NCBI GenBank assembly: GCA_005882235.1
Contig: VBCT01000158.1
Span: 1-19,527, forward strand
Source of the DNA: Betaproteobacteria bacterium
GTDB taxonomy: Bacteria > Pseudomonadota > Gammaproteobacteria > Burkholderiales > SG8-39
Direction of reading: 5' to 3'
DNA length: 19,527 nt
A program made the position numbers and the translations under genes. Under the pieces are notes generated by a model. That model saw nothing but the letters and a program-made list of their open reading frames with translations. It had not been told where the DNA came from and searched no databases. This document shows, one piece after another, positions 1 to 6,696 of this stretch (position 1 is its first letter; each line of letters opens with the position of its first letter).

Positions 1-356
1 AGCATCGCGATGCCGACCGGGTGGTAGATCGCGGCGAACACGCCGACCAGCGTGAGGCCCAGGGCGACGTGCACCGGTCCGGTGGCGAAGCCCGTGAGGA
101 TGCTCGCGGTGCCGATGCCGAAGAAGAACACCACCATCATGCCTCGCCGGCTCCAGCGGTCGGCGAGCCAGCCTGCGGGTATCGAAAAAGCGCCAAAGGC
201 GATGAAGCCGCCGAGCGAGAGCGGCAGTAGATCCGCGTAGCCGCGGCCGAGCTCCGCACCCATCGCGAGCACCACGGTGGGGAAAATGAGCATGAGGAGG
301 TGATCGAGCGTATGCCCGAGGTTGAGGAACAGGCTCATGCTGCGCGAGGCGCCCAT
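1..356 (-). CDS. MFS transporter, Fsr (fosmidomycin resistance)-like, N-terminal part
   Basis: This is the first ~118 residues of an inner-membrane major facilitator transporter. Its 3' part lies beyond the left window edge. The reverse-strand translation begins MGASRSMSLFLNLGHTLDH. It has about three hydrophobic helices, then the loop-2/3 signature GWLADRWSRR (MFS motif A) after a helix rich in Gly and Ala, and ends near AAIYHPVGIAML. A YHPVG motif after TM4 is typical of the Fsr-like branch of MFS carriers. Substrate cannot be told from this piece. The start is either ATG at 356 or the in-frame ATG at 338 (MSLFLNL); neither has a clear Shine-Dalgarno sequence. It is divergent from the HtrA-like gene across a 97-bp gap. 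Family is well supported; drug specificity is not. Confidence 0.85.
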   Translation of the reverse strand, partial: MGASRSMSLFLNLGHTLDHLLMLIFPTVVLAMGAELGRGYADLLPLSLGGFIAFGAFSIPAGWLADRWSRRGMMVVFFFGIGTASILTGFATGPVHVALGLTLVGVFAAIYHPVGIAM

Positions 357-453
357 GGAGAAATGATAACCGGGCGGGCGGGACGCCGCTCGGCTGGACA
401 GTAGAAATCGGCGCCGTTTAGTAAGACAATTCCGGGCAACAGAGGGAGCGACG

Positions 454-1494
454 ATGATCGAACATCGAATTCTGGCGGTGTCCGCGGCCTTGCTGCTGGG
501 GTGGGGCGGCGCCGTCGCCCAGGAGCCGAAGGAAAGACCTCACGCCCAGAAATCCCAACAGACCCAGGCGGAGCTCGAAAGAGAAGCGGGGGAGATGCTT
601 GGCGCCGTGGTGCGGATCAGGATGAAGGCCATTCCCAACGCCCGCAGCAACACGACCCTGGGTCCGAGCCGCGAGGGAACCGGCGTCGTAATCGACGAGC
701 GCGGGCACATCGTCACGATCGGCTATATCGTGATCGAGGCCGATTCGATCGAGATCACCACGCAGGACGAGAGGACCGTTCCCGCCACCTTGATCGGTTA
801 CGACCACGCGAGCGGCTTCGGATTGCTGCGCTCGGGCGCGCCGCTGGGAGTGAAGCCCATGCCCATGGGGCAGGCGGCCGATCTCGCCATGCGCGAGCCG
901 GTCATGGTCCTGCCGGCGGGCGGACGCGACGCGGCGAGTCTTGCGTACGTCGTCTCCAGACGCAAGTTCGCGGCCAGCTGGGAATATCTGCTCGAGACCG
1001 CGATCTTCACGGCACCGCCGACCTTGCAGTGGGCAGGCGCGGCGCTGGTGAGCCGCGAGGGGAAACTGGTCGGCATCGGATCGCTTTATGTGCGCGAAAC
1101 GCAGGAGCGCGGATCGGAGATCCCGGGAAACATGTTCGTGCCGATCGACCTGCTGAAACCCATCCTCGCAGACCTCATCGAAAAAGGACGCAGGAGCGGG
1201 CCTGCCCGTCCGTGGCTGGGTCTCGCGACCGAGGAGCTGCACGGACACCTTCTCGTGACACGGGTTTCGCCGGAGGGCCCTGCGGACAGGGCCGGGGTGA
1301 GGAACGGAGATATCGTCGTAGGCGTCGGCGCCGACGCGGTCAAGAGCCACGAGGAGCTCTACCGCAGGGTATGGGGCCTGGGCGCTGCCGGGGTCGAAGT
1401 TCCGCTCAGGATCCTGCAGGGCGCGGACGTGCGCGAGTTGAGGGTGCGCTCGATCGACCGCTTCCAGTACTTCAGGGAAAAGCCGATCTACTGA
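454..1494 (+). CDS. HtrA/DegP-like S1C protein with degenerate catalytic triad (pseudoprotease) and PDZ domain
   Basis: The product is a 346-residue exported protein. A signal peptide (residues 1-22, cleavage near AVA-QE) sends it to the periplasm. Residues ~48-245 follow the trypsin-like fold of HtrA proteases, with GTGVVIDERGHIVT and LIGYD in place. Residues ~252-335 form one PDZ domain (RPWLGLATEEL ... GPADRAGVRNGDIVVGV). Aligned by eye to the DegP motifs, the catalytic His is Tyr91 (TIGY for TNNH), the Asp is Gly121 (SGFGLL for SDIALI) and the Ser is Ala194 (WAGAA for NSGGA). All three are lost, so proteolysis is not expected. A scaffold, chaperone or sensor role is inferred. The ATG at 454 follows GGGAG with 5-nt spacing. 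The frame is uninterrupted, which argues for a maintained gene. Confidence 0.88.
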   Translation: MIEHRILAVSAALLLGWGGAVAQEPKERPHAQKSQQTQAELEREAGEMLGAVVRIRMKAIPNARSNTTLGPSREGTGVVIDERGHIVTIGYIVIEADSIEITTQDERTVPATLIGYDHASGFGLLRSGAPLGVKPMPMGQAADLAMREPVMVLPAGGRDAASLAYVVSRRKFAASWEYLLETAIFTAPPTLQWAGAALVSREGKLVGIGSLYVRETQERGSEIPGNMFVPIDLLKPILADLIEKGRRSGPARPWLGLATEELHGHLLVTRVSPEGPADRAGVRNGDIVVGVGADAVKSHEELYRRVWGLGAAGVEVPLRILQGADVRELRVRSIDRFQYFREKPIY

Positions 1495-1513
1495 ATCAGC
1501 AGGAGCGCTCTCC

Positions 1514-1551
1514 AAAAAAATCGGCGTAGCCGCAAGACGCGGGTACGCCGA
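1514..1551 (-). terminator. Rho-independent terminator of the 56-aa membrane ORF
   Basis: Read on the minus strand, an 8-bp stem (TCGGCGTA at 1521-1528 against TACGCCGA at 1544-1551) encloses a loop that can form four more pairs. It is followed directly by seven T residues (A run at 1514-1520 on the plus strand). It lies 26 nt past the stop of the small minus-strand ORF. The hairpin could also slow transcription arriving from the plus-strand gene ending at 1494, but there is no T tract on that side. Confidence 0.75.
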
Positions 1552-1576
1552 AAGGTGCTACGGAGGAGATCGGTTC

Positions 1577-1747
1577 TTACCGGCGGCGGTTGCGCACCAG
1601 GCGGCGATAGCCGGTTTCGAAATCGTTGGCGACGGCGTGGGTGAAGCGCTCGTTGCTACCTTGCATCAGCTGGTACAGGGACAGCGCGGTACCCAGCGCG
1701 AGGCCTGCAACGCACAGGATCTGAAGCACGACGATTACGATTTCCAT
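1577..1747 (-). CDS. Small single-pass membrane protein, 56 aa, unknown function
   Basis: This short ORF encodes 56 residues starting MEIVIVVLQILCVAGLALGT and ending YRRLVRNRRR. Residues 2-27 form one strongly hydrophobic helix. The remainder is polar with a basic tail (RRLVRNRRR), which by the positive-inside rule would place the C-terminus in the cytoplasm. AGGA stands 8 nt before the ATG, and a good intrinsic terminator lies 26 nt after the stop, so it looks like a complete one-gene transcription unit. I do not recognise a family. It converges on the HtrA-like gene and diverges from the kinase gene. The coding call rests on the RBS, the hydrophobic/basic pattern and the terminator. Confidence 0.65.
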   Translation of the reverse strand: MEIVIVVLQILCVAGLALGTALSLYQLMQGSNERFTHAVANDFETGYRRLVRNRRR

Positions 1748-1834
1748 GGTCTGTGTCCTATATCCGGTAAGCGGTTCGTATCCTTACCCTCTCAAAGCAG
1801 GAAGCGCGCCATACCTGATTCGAGCATTCTACAG

Positions 1835-1862
1835 TTGGACAATGTTGCAATAACCTTATGAT
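1835..1862 (+). promoter_or_regulatory. Candidate sigma-70 promoter for the APH-type kinase gene
   Basis: TTGGAC (1835-1840) and TATGAT (1857-1862) are separated by 16 nt. The -10 matches 5 of 6 consensus bases and the -35 matches 3 of 6. The stretch is clearly more AT-rich than its surroundings. A transcript starting near 1869 would carry a ~105-nt leader before the ATG at 1976. No other feature was seen in 1748-1975. Confidence 0.45.
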
Positions 1863-1975
1863 TAACATTGCTTATTCAGACATGGGGCGAGACCGCCTAT
1901 CTGGAAGTGAGCACCCGCTCATGGTGCTCGGATGACAGCGGCGTCACGGCCTTGAACGGGCAATTCACCGGCACG

Positions 1976-3013
1976 ATGCCGATCCAGGAGCACCAGAGCT
2001 TCGACTTGGGAGCGCTGGAGGGCTATCTCCGCAAGCACGGCTTTTCCGGGCCGCTCTCCGTACGGCAGTTCAAGGGCGGCCAGTCGAACCCCACGTATTT
2101 GATCGACGCCGCGGGAAAACACTACGTGCTCCGGACCAAGCCCGGGCCGGCGGCGAAGCTCCTCCCTTCCGCGCATGCCGTGGAGCGCGAGTTCCGCGTG
2201 ATCACGGCGCTCGGGCGAGCGGGAATTCCCGTGCCCCGCACTCATTGCCTGTGCGAGGACGAGGGCGTCATCGGGCGCGCTTTCTACGTCATGGAGTACG
2301 TCGAGGGCCGCGTCCTTTGGGACCAGTCGCTTCCGGACGTGACGCCGCGCGAGCGTGCGGCGATCTACGACGAGATGAACCGCGTGATCGCGGCGCTGCA
2401 CCGGGTCGATTACGCGGCCGCCGGGCTGTCGGACTACGGAAAACCGGGCAACTATTTCGCACGGCAGATCGGGCGCTGGAGCAGGCAGTACCGCGCTTCG
2501 GAGACCGAGCGAATCGAGCCCATGGACGCCCTGATCGAGTGGCTGCCGGAAAACATTCCGGTGGGGGACGAAACGACGGTGGTGCACGGCGACTACCGCA
2601 TGGACAACCTGATTTTCCATCCGCGCGAACCCAGAATTCTCGCGATCCTCGACTGGGAGCTTTCGACGCTCGGCCACCCGCTCGCGGATTTCTCCTATCA
2701 CTGCATGAGCTGGCACATTCCGCCGGGGCAGTTTCGCGGTATCGCCGGGCTCGACCTGGCCGCCCTCGGCATTCCGCGCGAATCGCAATACATTGCGTCA
2801 TACTGCGAGCGTACCGGCCGGGGGGAGATGGAGCATTGGGATTTCTATCTCGCCTACAATCTCTTTCGCATCGCCGCGATCCTGCAGGGCGTGATGAAAC
2901 GAGCGCTAGAAGGAACGGCGGCGAGCGCACAGGCGCTAGAGGCGGGCCAGCGCGCCCGCCCGCTCGCCGAGCTGGGATGGGTATACGCGGAAAGATCGAT
3001 GGCGAAAAAATAG
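1976..3013 (+). CDS. APH-family phosphotransferase (ACAD10/11 kinase-domain type; LvaA-like)
   Basis: The product is a 345-residue cytoplasmic kinase-fold protein of the aminoglycoside phosphotransferase superfamily. It belongs to the branch that accompanies acyl-CoA dehydrogenases. Visible motifs are the nucleotide-binding QFKGGQSNPTYLI (residues ~30-42), the Lys strand YVLRTKPGP, the catalytic loop HGDYRMDNLIF (~residues 205-215) and the metal-binding ILDWELSTLGHP. In characterised relatives (human ACAD10/11 kinase domain, Pseudomonas LvaA) this fold phosphorylates 4-hydroxyacyl-CoA. The same reaction is inferred here. The frame is open back to a TTG at 1868, but family homology begins at MPIQEHQSFDLGALEGYL, so the ATG at 1976 is chosen despite no clear Shine-Dalgarno. 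An ACAD10/11-type dehydrogenase lies ~2 kb downstream on the same strand. It converges with the next gene, with 2 nt between the stops. Confidence 0.85.
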   Translation: MPIQEHQSFDLGALEGYLRKHGFSGPLSVRQFKGGQSNPTYLIDAAGKHYVLRTKPGPAAKLLPSAHAVEREFRVITALGRAGIPVPRTHCLCEDEGVIGRAFYVMEYVEGRVLWDQSLPDVTPRERAAIYDEMNRVIAALHRVDYAAAGLSDYGKPGNYFARQIGRWSRQYRASETERIEPMDALIEWLPENIPVGDETTVVHGDYRMDNLIFHPREPRILAILDWELSTLGHPLADFSYHCMSWHIPPGQFRGIAGLDLAALGIPRESQYIASYCERTGRGEMEHWDFYLAYNLFRIAAILQGVMKRALEGTAASAQALEAGQRARPLAELGWVYAERSMAKK

Positions 3014-3015
3014 CG

Positions 3016-4001
3016 CTATATCTGCCGGAGCCGGACCGCCGGCGGTTCGGCGAGTTCACCAGCGATGATTTGCGCGGTTCCAGGCGTACAGCAGAGCAGC
3101 GAACGCGTTGTATATCCGATGCGGGCAGGCGCGTGCCCGAGCAGCTCCGACAACCGGTTCGGATGCGGCACATTGTCCCGCCGCATGAGTTCAATATGGC
3201 CGAACGAAAGCGGCGAGAAATGAACCAGGTCGAACACGTGGCTGGCGAGGCGCGTGAGCCAGGCGGGAACCAGAATTCGCAGAGCGGGCCGCCGCCCGGC
3301 GGGCCGCAAAGCTGCCAGGTAGTCGCCGATGCTCCGCGGTACGCCGCCGCCGAGTTCGACTTCTCGTGCCAGTAGCACGCATCGCGCTTCTCGCACAACG
3401 CAGCGATCGCCTCGCCGAGCTCTCCAACGTCTAGGGCGTCGATCCGGCCGCGTGCATCGGCAGGCAGGAAGTGCACCGGCCAGCGCGCCACGCGACGGAA
3501 CCACAGTGCGCCGTAGCCCCCTTCGCCGTCGAGGAGGGACGGCCGCACGATGCTGTATCTGGAGCCGCAGGCGGCGATCGCTCGCTCGCCCGCTAGCTTG
3601 GAAGTGAGAAAACCGCTGCGCGCGTCAGCGTGCAGCCCGAGGGCGGACACGTGGACCAGGCGAATCGCCGCACGCGCGCAGGCCGCTGCGAGTGCGGCGG
3701 GCGCGAGATGGTGCACGCGCTCGTAGGTTTCCGCCCCGCGCGCGCGCAGGATGCCGACCGCGTTGACCACGGTGTCGACCCCGCGCAGCAAGGGCTTCCA
3801 GGCCTCGGGCGAGCCGAGCCGTTCGAGGTGGACCTCGCGCCGCTCGCAGCCGTGGAGGGCGGCGGGCAGCCGGCGCGGGGCGCGGGAGGGATGGCGGGTG
3901 CCGATGACGACCGTATGAGCGCGCTTCGCGAGAGCGGCAGCGGCGTGCCGCCCGATGAAGCCTGCGCCGCCGAGGACTAGGACGCTCATCTTGGGGCTCA
4001 T
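3016..4001 (-). pseudogene. NDUFA9-like NAD(P)-binding epimerase/SDR protein, interrupted by one frameshift
   Basis: This encodes an atypical SDR of the complex-I NDUFA9-like type. The N-terminal frame starts at ATG 4001 (MSPKMSV) or 3989 (MSVLVLGGAG). It has the Rossmann motif GGAGFIG, then GVDTVVNAVGILR, LVHVSALGLHADA, SGFLTSKLAGE (Tyr of YxxxK replaced by Leu, common in atypical SDRs) and YSIVRPSLLDGEGGYG. Around 3363 homology jumps to the -1 frame. The first frame reads DACYWHE, while the other carries EVELGGG ... SIGDYLAALR ... FDLVHFSPLSFGHIELMRRDN and ends at 3016. One missing base (CACGAG[G]AAGTC) restores a ~328-residue protein of normal length. Either the gene is broken or the sequence has an error; no slippery heptamer supports programmed frameshifting. 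It is divergent from the GbsR gene and shares its control region. Confidence 0.8.
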
Positions 4002-4020
4002 GGCTGTCTAGTTCTGTTAC

Positions 4021-4036
4021 TTCTGTCTTGACAGAA
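4021..4036. promoter_or_regulatory. Perfect inverted repeat, candidate operator
   Basis: TTCTGTC-TT-GACAGAA is a 7-bp inverted repeat with a 2-bp spacer. More half-site-like copies flank it: TTCTGTT at 4012-4018 and GACAGGA at 4043-4049. It overlaps the -35 of the plus-strand promoter and the predicted start region of the minus-strand promoter, so a dimer bound here could control both genes. Binding by the adjacent GbsR/MarR-type protein is inferred. Confidence 0.6.
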
Positions 4037-4056
4037 ATGTATGACAGGAGTAGCCT
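4028..4056 (+). promoter_or_regulatory. Candidate promoter of the GbsR-type regulator gene
   Basis: A perfect TTGACA (4028-4033) is followed after 17 nt by TAGCCT (4051-4056), a weak -10. Transcription would begin near 4063, giving a very short leader with AAGGA at 4063-4067 before the ATG at 4073. The first half of the -35 lies in the inverted repeat. Confidence 0.45.
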
Positions 4057-4064
4057 GTTGTCAA
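4036..4064 (-). promoter_or_regulatory. Candidate promoter of the NDUFA9-like gene
   Basis: On the minus strand a perfect TTGACA (plus 4059-4064) is followed by exactly 17 nt and then TACATT (plus 4036-4041), a 4-of-6 match to the -10. Transcription would start near 4029, inside the inverted repeat, about 28 nt before the ATG at 4001. This promoter and the plus-strand one overlap over nearly their whole length. Confidence 0.5.
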
Positions 4065-4072
4065 GGATTTCT

Positions 4073-4633
4073 ATGGCACAGGCGGCAAAACTGCACGCGG
4101 ACCCCTTGGCCGATGCGATCAGCGCGGTCGGTCGGCGCTTCGTGCTGCACTGGGGCGAGATGGGCTGGCGCTGGGGCGTGAACCGCACCGTGTCGCAGAT
4201 CCACGCGCTGCTTTTCCTGCTCGGCCGGCCGATGCACGCCGAGGAGATTGCCGGTCTGCTGCAGGTGGCACGCTCGAACGTCAGCAACAGCATTCGCGAG
4301 CTGCAGAACTGGAACCTGGTGCGCGTCGTGCACCTCATGGGCGACCGCCGCGACCACTACGAGACGGCCAAGGACCCTTGGGAGCTCTTGCGTGTCATCG
4401 TGCGCGAGCGCAAGGCGCGCGAGTTCGACCCGACGATCGCGGTGCTGCGCGACTGCGTCGCCGACCCGGATTTCGTGCGCCAGGACGCCGCGGTGCAGAG
4501 GCGCCTGCGCGAGACGCTCGCGCTGATGGAGGCGCTCTCGCGCTGGACCGACGAGATGCTGAACCTCGAAGTATCGACGCTCTCGAAGCTGGTGAGACTC
4601 GGTGCGAAAGTGCAGGGATTCGTGCGGCGGTGA
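4073..4633 (+). CDS. GbsR/MarR-type winged-helix transcriptional regulator
   Basis: The product is a 186-residue DNA-binding protein. Residues ~10-35 (ISAVGRRFVLHWGEMGWRWG) match the leader helix of GbsR-like proteins. Residues ~38-100 form the winged helix: SQIHALLFLLGRPMHAEEIAG, then the recognition helix VARSNVSNSIRELQNW, then the wing LVRVVHLMGDRRDHYETA. The C-terminal helices should mediate dimerisation. The frame is open from a TTG at 4028, but ATG 4073 is chosen because AAGGA (4063-4067) lies 5 nt upstream and family similarity begins just after it. The stop overlaps the GTG of the next gene (GTGA), which suggests translational coupling. The upstream inverted repeat suggests autoregulation plus control of the divergent NDUFA9-like gene. 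The inducer is unknown. Confidence 0.88.
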   Translation: MAQAAKLHADPLADAISAVGRRFVLHWGEMGWRWGVNRTVSQIHALLFLLGRPMHAEEIAGLLQVARSNVSNSIRELQNWNLVRVVHLMGDRRDHYETAKDPWELLRVIVRERKAREFDPTIAVLRDCVADPDFVRQDAAVQRRLRETLALMEALSRWTDEMLNLEVSTLSKLVRLGAKVQGFVRR

Positions 4634-4911
4634 GGGCTGCGGCCGTGGGGCCGATCTGGTATCCGCTTACCGTGTTCTACAACGCTTCATCCCCGGCCTG
4701 CGCCCGCGAGGTCGACGCGCTGAAGCGGCTCGAGCACCGCGGCCGGTTGGTGTTCGTCGATTGCTCGGCGCCGGACTTCGACGAGGGCATGCTGGCGGGC
4801 ATCGCGATCAGGCGCGCCGACCTGCTTGCGCGCATCCATGCGCGCGACGCGCATGGCAGCTGGCACACGGGCATCGGCGCCCTTGAGGCTGCCTACCGCG
4901 CACCTTATTGA
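4630..4911 (+). CDS. Short DCC-family (DUF393-like) thiol-disulfide protein, truncated
   Basis: This 93-residue ORF begins with GTG at 4630, overlapping the regulator's TGA. The start of the DCC fold is visible as YPLTVFYNASSPACAREVDAL (residues 11-31), with VFVDCSAPDF next and LLARIHARDAHGSWHTGI later. The family motif is DGxCxxC. Here it reads NASSPAC, so the first Cys is Ser21 and only Cys24 remains. Typical members run about 30 residues past the point where this one stops (LEAAYRAPY), so the C-terminus looks cut short, and I see no continuation in another frame. Disulfide exchange of the usual CxxC type is not expected. Context (GbsR-type gene, NDUFA9-like gene) is a recurring DCC neighbourhood. 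It may be functional in altered form, or a remnant. Confidence 0.65.
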   Translation: MRAAAVGPIWYPLTVFYNASSPACAREVDALKRLEHRGRLVFVDCSAPDFDEGMLAGIAIRRADLLARIHARDAHGSWHTGIGALEAAYRAPY

Positions 4912-4986
4912 ATCGCGCGACGAAGCGAATCGCCGTACATTGCGGCATACTGCACGCGCATTGGCGTACGGGATTTCCTCCACCGC

Positions 4987-6217
4987 ATGGATTTTGCTTA
5001 CTCGGACAAAGTAAAGACGCTCCAATCGAAGCTCTCCCGCTTCATGGACGAGCACGTCTATCCGAACGAGCGCCGTTTCCGCGACGAGGTCGAAGCGAGC
5101 CGCGCGAAGGGCAATCCCTGGGTGCCCACGAAGCTCATCGAGGAGCTGAAGCCGAAGGCGCGCGCCGAAGGACTCTGGAATCTTTTCCTGCCGCGCTCGC
5201 CTCGCGCCCCCGAAGGACTCTCCAACCTCGAATATGCGCCTCTGTGCGAAATCATGGGGCGGGTGCACTGGGCCGGAGGTGTTCAACTGCTCCGCGCCGG
5301 ATACCGGAAACATGGAGACGCTGGAGCGCTACGGCTCCGAAGAGCAGAAGAGGCAGTGGCTCGATCCGCTGCTTCGCGGAGAGATCCGCTCGGCATTCCT
5401 CATGACCGAGCCGGACGTGGCCTCCTCCGATGCGGCCAACATTCAATGCCGCATCGAGCGGAAAGGAAACGACTACGTCGTCAACGGGCGCAAATGGTGG
5501 TCGTCGGGAGCGGGCGATCCGCGCTGCAAGCTCTTCATCGTGATGGGCAAGACCGATCCCGGCGCGGCCAAATACGCGCGGCAGTCGATGATCCTCGTGC
5601 CGCGCGAGGCGCCCGGCGTGAAGATCCTGCGCCCCTTGAGCCTCTTCGGCTACGACGACGCGCCGCACGGCCACATGGACATCCAGCTCGAGAACGTGAG
5701 GGTGCCGGCCTCCAATGTTCTGCTAGGGGAAGGCCGCGGTTTCGAGATCGCTCAAGGGCGGCTCGGACCCGGACGCATCCACCACTGCATGCGCCTGGTC
5801 GGAGTCGCCGAGCGCGCGCTCGAGCATATGTGCAAGCGGAGCCTCGAGCGGGTGACGTTCGGCAAGCCCGTCGCCGAGCGCACCGTGACGCAGGAGCGCA
5901 TCGCCGAGGCCCGCATCATGATCGAATCGGCGCGCCTCTTGGTGCTCAAGGCCGCGCACATGATGGACACCGTCGGGAACAAGGCCGCGCGGGCCGAGAT
6001 CGCGATGATCAAGGTGCTCGCGCCCAACGTCGCGTGCAAGGTGCTCGACTGGGCGATCCAGGCGCACGGCGGCGGCGGCATGTCGGAGGATTTCCCGCTC
6101 GCCTACATGTACGCGCATTCGCGCACCCTGCGCTTCGCCGACGGGCCCGACGAAGTGCACCGCAACGCGATCGCGAAGCTCGAGCTCTCGAAGCACATCG
6201 CGGCGCAAGAGCGCTGA
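4987..6217 (+). pseudogene. Acyl-CoA dehydrogenase, ACAD10/11 (LvaC) type, interrupted by one frameshift
   Basis: This is an FAD-dependent acyl-CoA dehydrogenase, normally ~410 residues. The N-terminal frame runs from ATG 4987 (MDFAYSDKVKTLQSKLSRF) to CEIMGRVHW at about 5271. Homology then continues in the next frame with PEVFNCSAPDTGNMETLERYG through to TGA 6217. Domains present are the N-terminal helices, the FAD-side middle domain (FLMTEPDVASSDAANIQ, NGRKWWSSGAG) and the C-terminal helical domain (LGPGRIHHCMRLVG, AIQAHGGGGMSEDFPLA, LRFADGPDEVHRNAIAKLEL). Restoring two bases at ~5272 (GCGCC instead of GCC) gives the expected WAPEVF. In relatives such as human ACAD11 and LvaC this enzyme acts on phosphorylated 4-hydroxyacyl-CoA. 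With the APH-type kinase upstream, it would form the two-protein version. The frame break may be a real mutation or a sequence error. No Shine-Dalgarno sequence is evident. Confidence 0.85.
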
Positions 6218-6243
6218 ACCCAGCCTCACGCGCGACGGCTCCG

Positions 6244-6645
6244 TCATCGCTTCCTGTCGGGAAGCGGCGGGACGGGGCGCGGCCTGCGGTCCGGTCCGGT
6301 GGCGACGTAGGTGAGCGTCGCCTCGGTCACCTTGACGGTCTCCACGTCGGAAGGATTGCGCTGCGCGTACACCTCGACGTTGACGGTGATCGAGGTGGTG
6401 CCCACGCGCACGATCTCGCCGTAGAAGGAGAGCAGGTCGCCGATGAACACCGCCTGCTTGAACTGGAAAGAGTTGACCGCGACGGTGGCGACGCGGCCGC
6501 GCGCGTGGCGCGCTGCGAGCACGCCTCCGGCGACGTCGACCTGCGCCATGATCCAGCCGCCGAAGATGTCGCCGTGCTGGTTGGCGTCGGCCGGCATCGG
6601 CACCATCCGCAGCACGGGCTCCTTGCTTTCAGGCAGCTTCATCAC
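6244..6645 (-). CDS. yciA: YciA-like acyl-CoA thioesterase (hotdog fold)
   Basis: The product is a 133-residue single-hotdog thioesterase that hydrolyses acyl-CoA to free acid and CoA in the cytoplasm. It has the YciA signature MPADANQHGDIFGGWIMAQVDVAGG (residues ~17-41), with the acidic residue after HG and the FGGW turn, then VNSFQFKQAVFIGDLLSFYGEIVRVGTTS (shortened motif of the acyl-CoA thioester hydrolases). Length matches E. coli YciA (132 aa). GGAGG lies 8 nt before GTG 6645 and 11 nt before ATG 6642, so the GTG is slightly preferred. It sits 51 nt after the glycosyltransferase stop on the same strand, so it may be read from the same transcript, but its function fits the fatty-acid genes in the window better. 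Confidence 0.9.
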   Translation of the reverse strand: MMKLPESKEPVLRMVPMPADANQHGDIFGGWIMAQVDVAGGVLAARHARGRVATVAVNSFQFKQAVFIGDLLSFYGEIVRVGTTSITVNVEVYAQRNPSDVETVKVTEATLTYVATGPDRRPRPVPPLPDRKR

Positions 6646-6696
6646 GAATCGATCCTCCGAGGCGCGGTGTTCGCAATGGTACCGTGAAGACCGGGA

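Noticed and set aside
418..1515. Minus-strand frame of 365 codons opposite the HtrA-like gene
   Set aside because: It has low-complexity Arg-rich content, no motif, and the plus strand has a signal peptide, protease-fold motifs, PDZ domain and RBS.
3355..3370. Programmed -1 frameshifting as the explanation for the NDUFA9-like gene
   Set aside because: No X XXY YYZ slippery heptamer or downstream pseudoknot is evident, and families of this type are not known to use recoding. The glycosyltransferase and tpsB breaks likewise lack slippery sites.
5271..6687. Continuation of the frame opened at 4987 to 566 codons
   Set aside because: After the frame break the translation becomes Arg-rich nonsense, while acyl-CoA dehydrogenase homology continues in the neighbouring frame.
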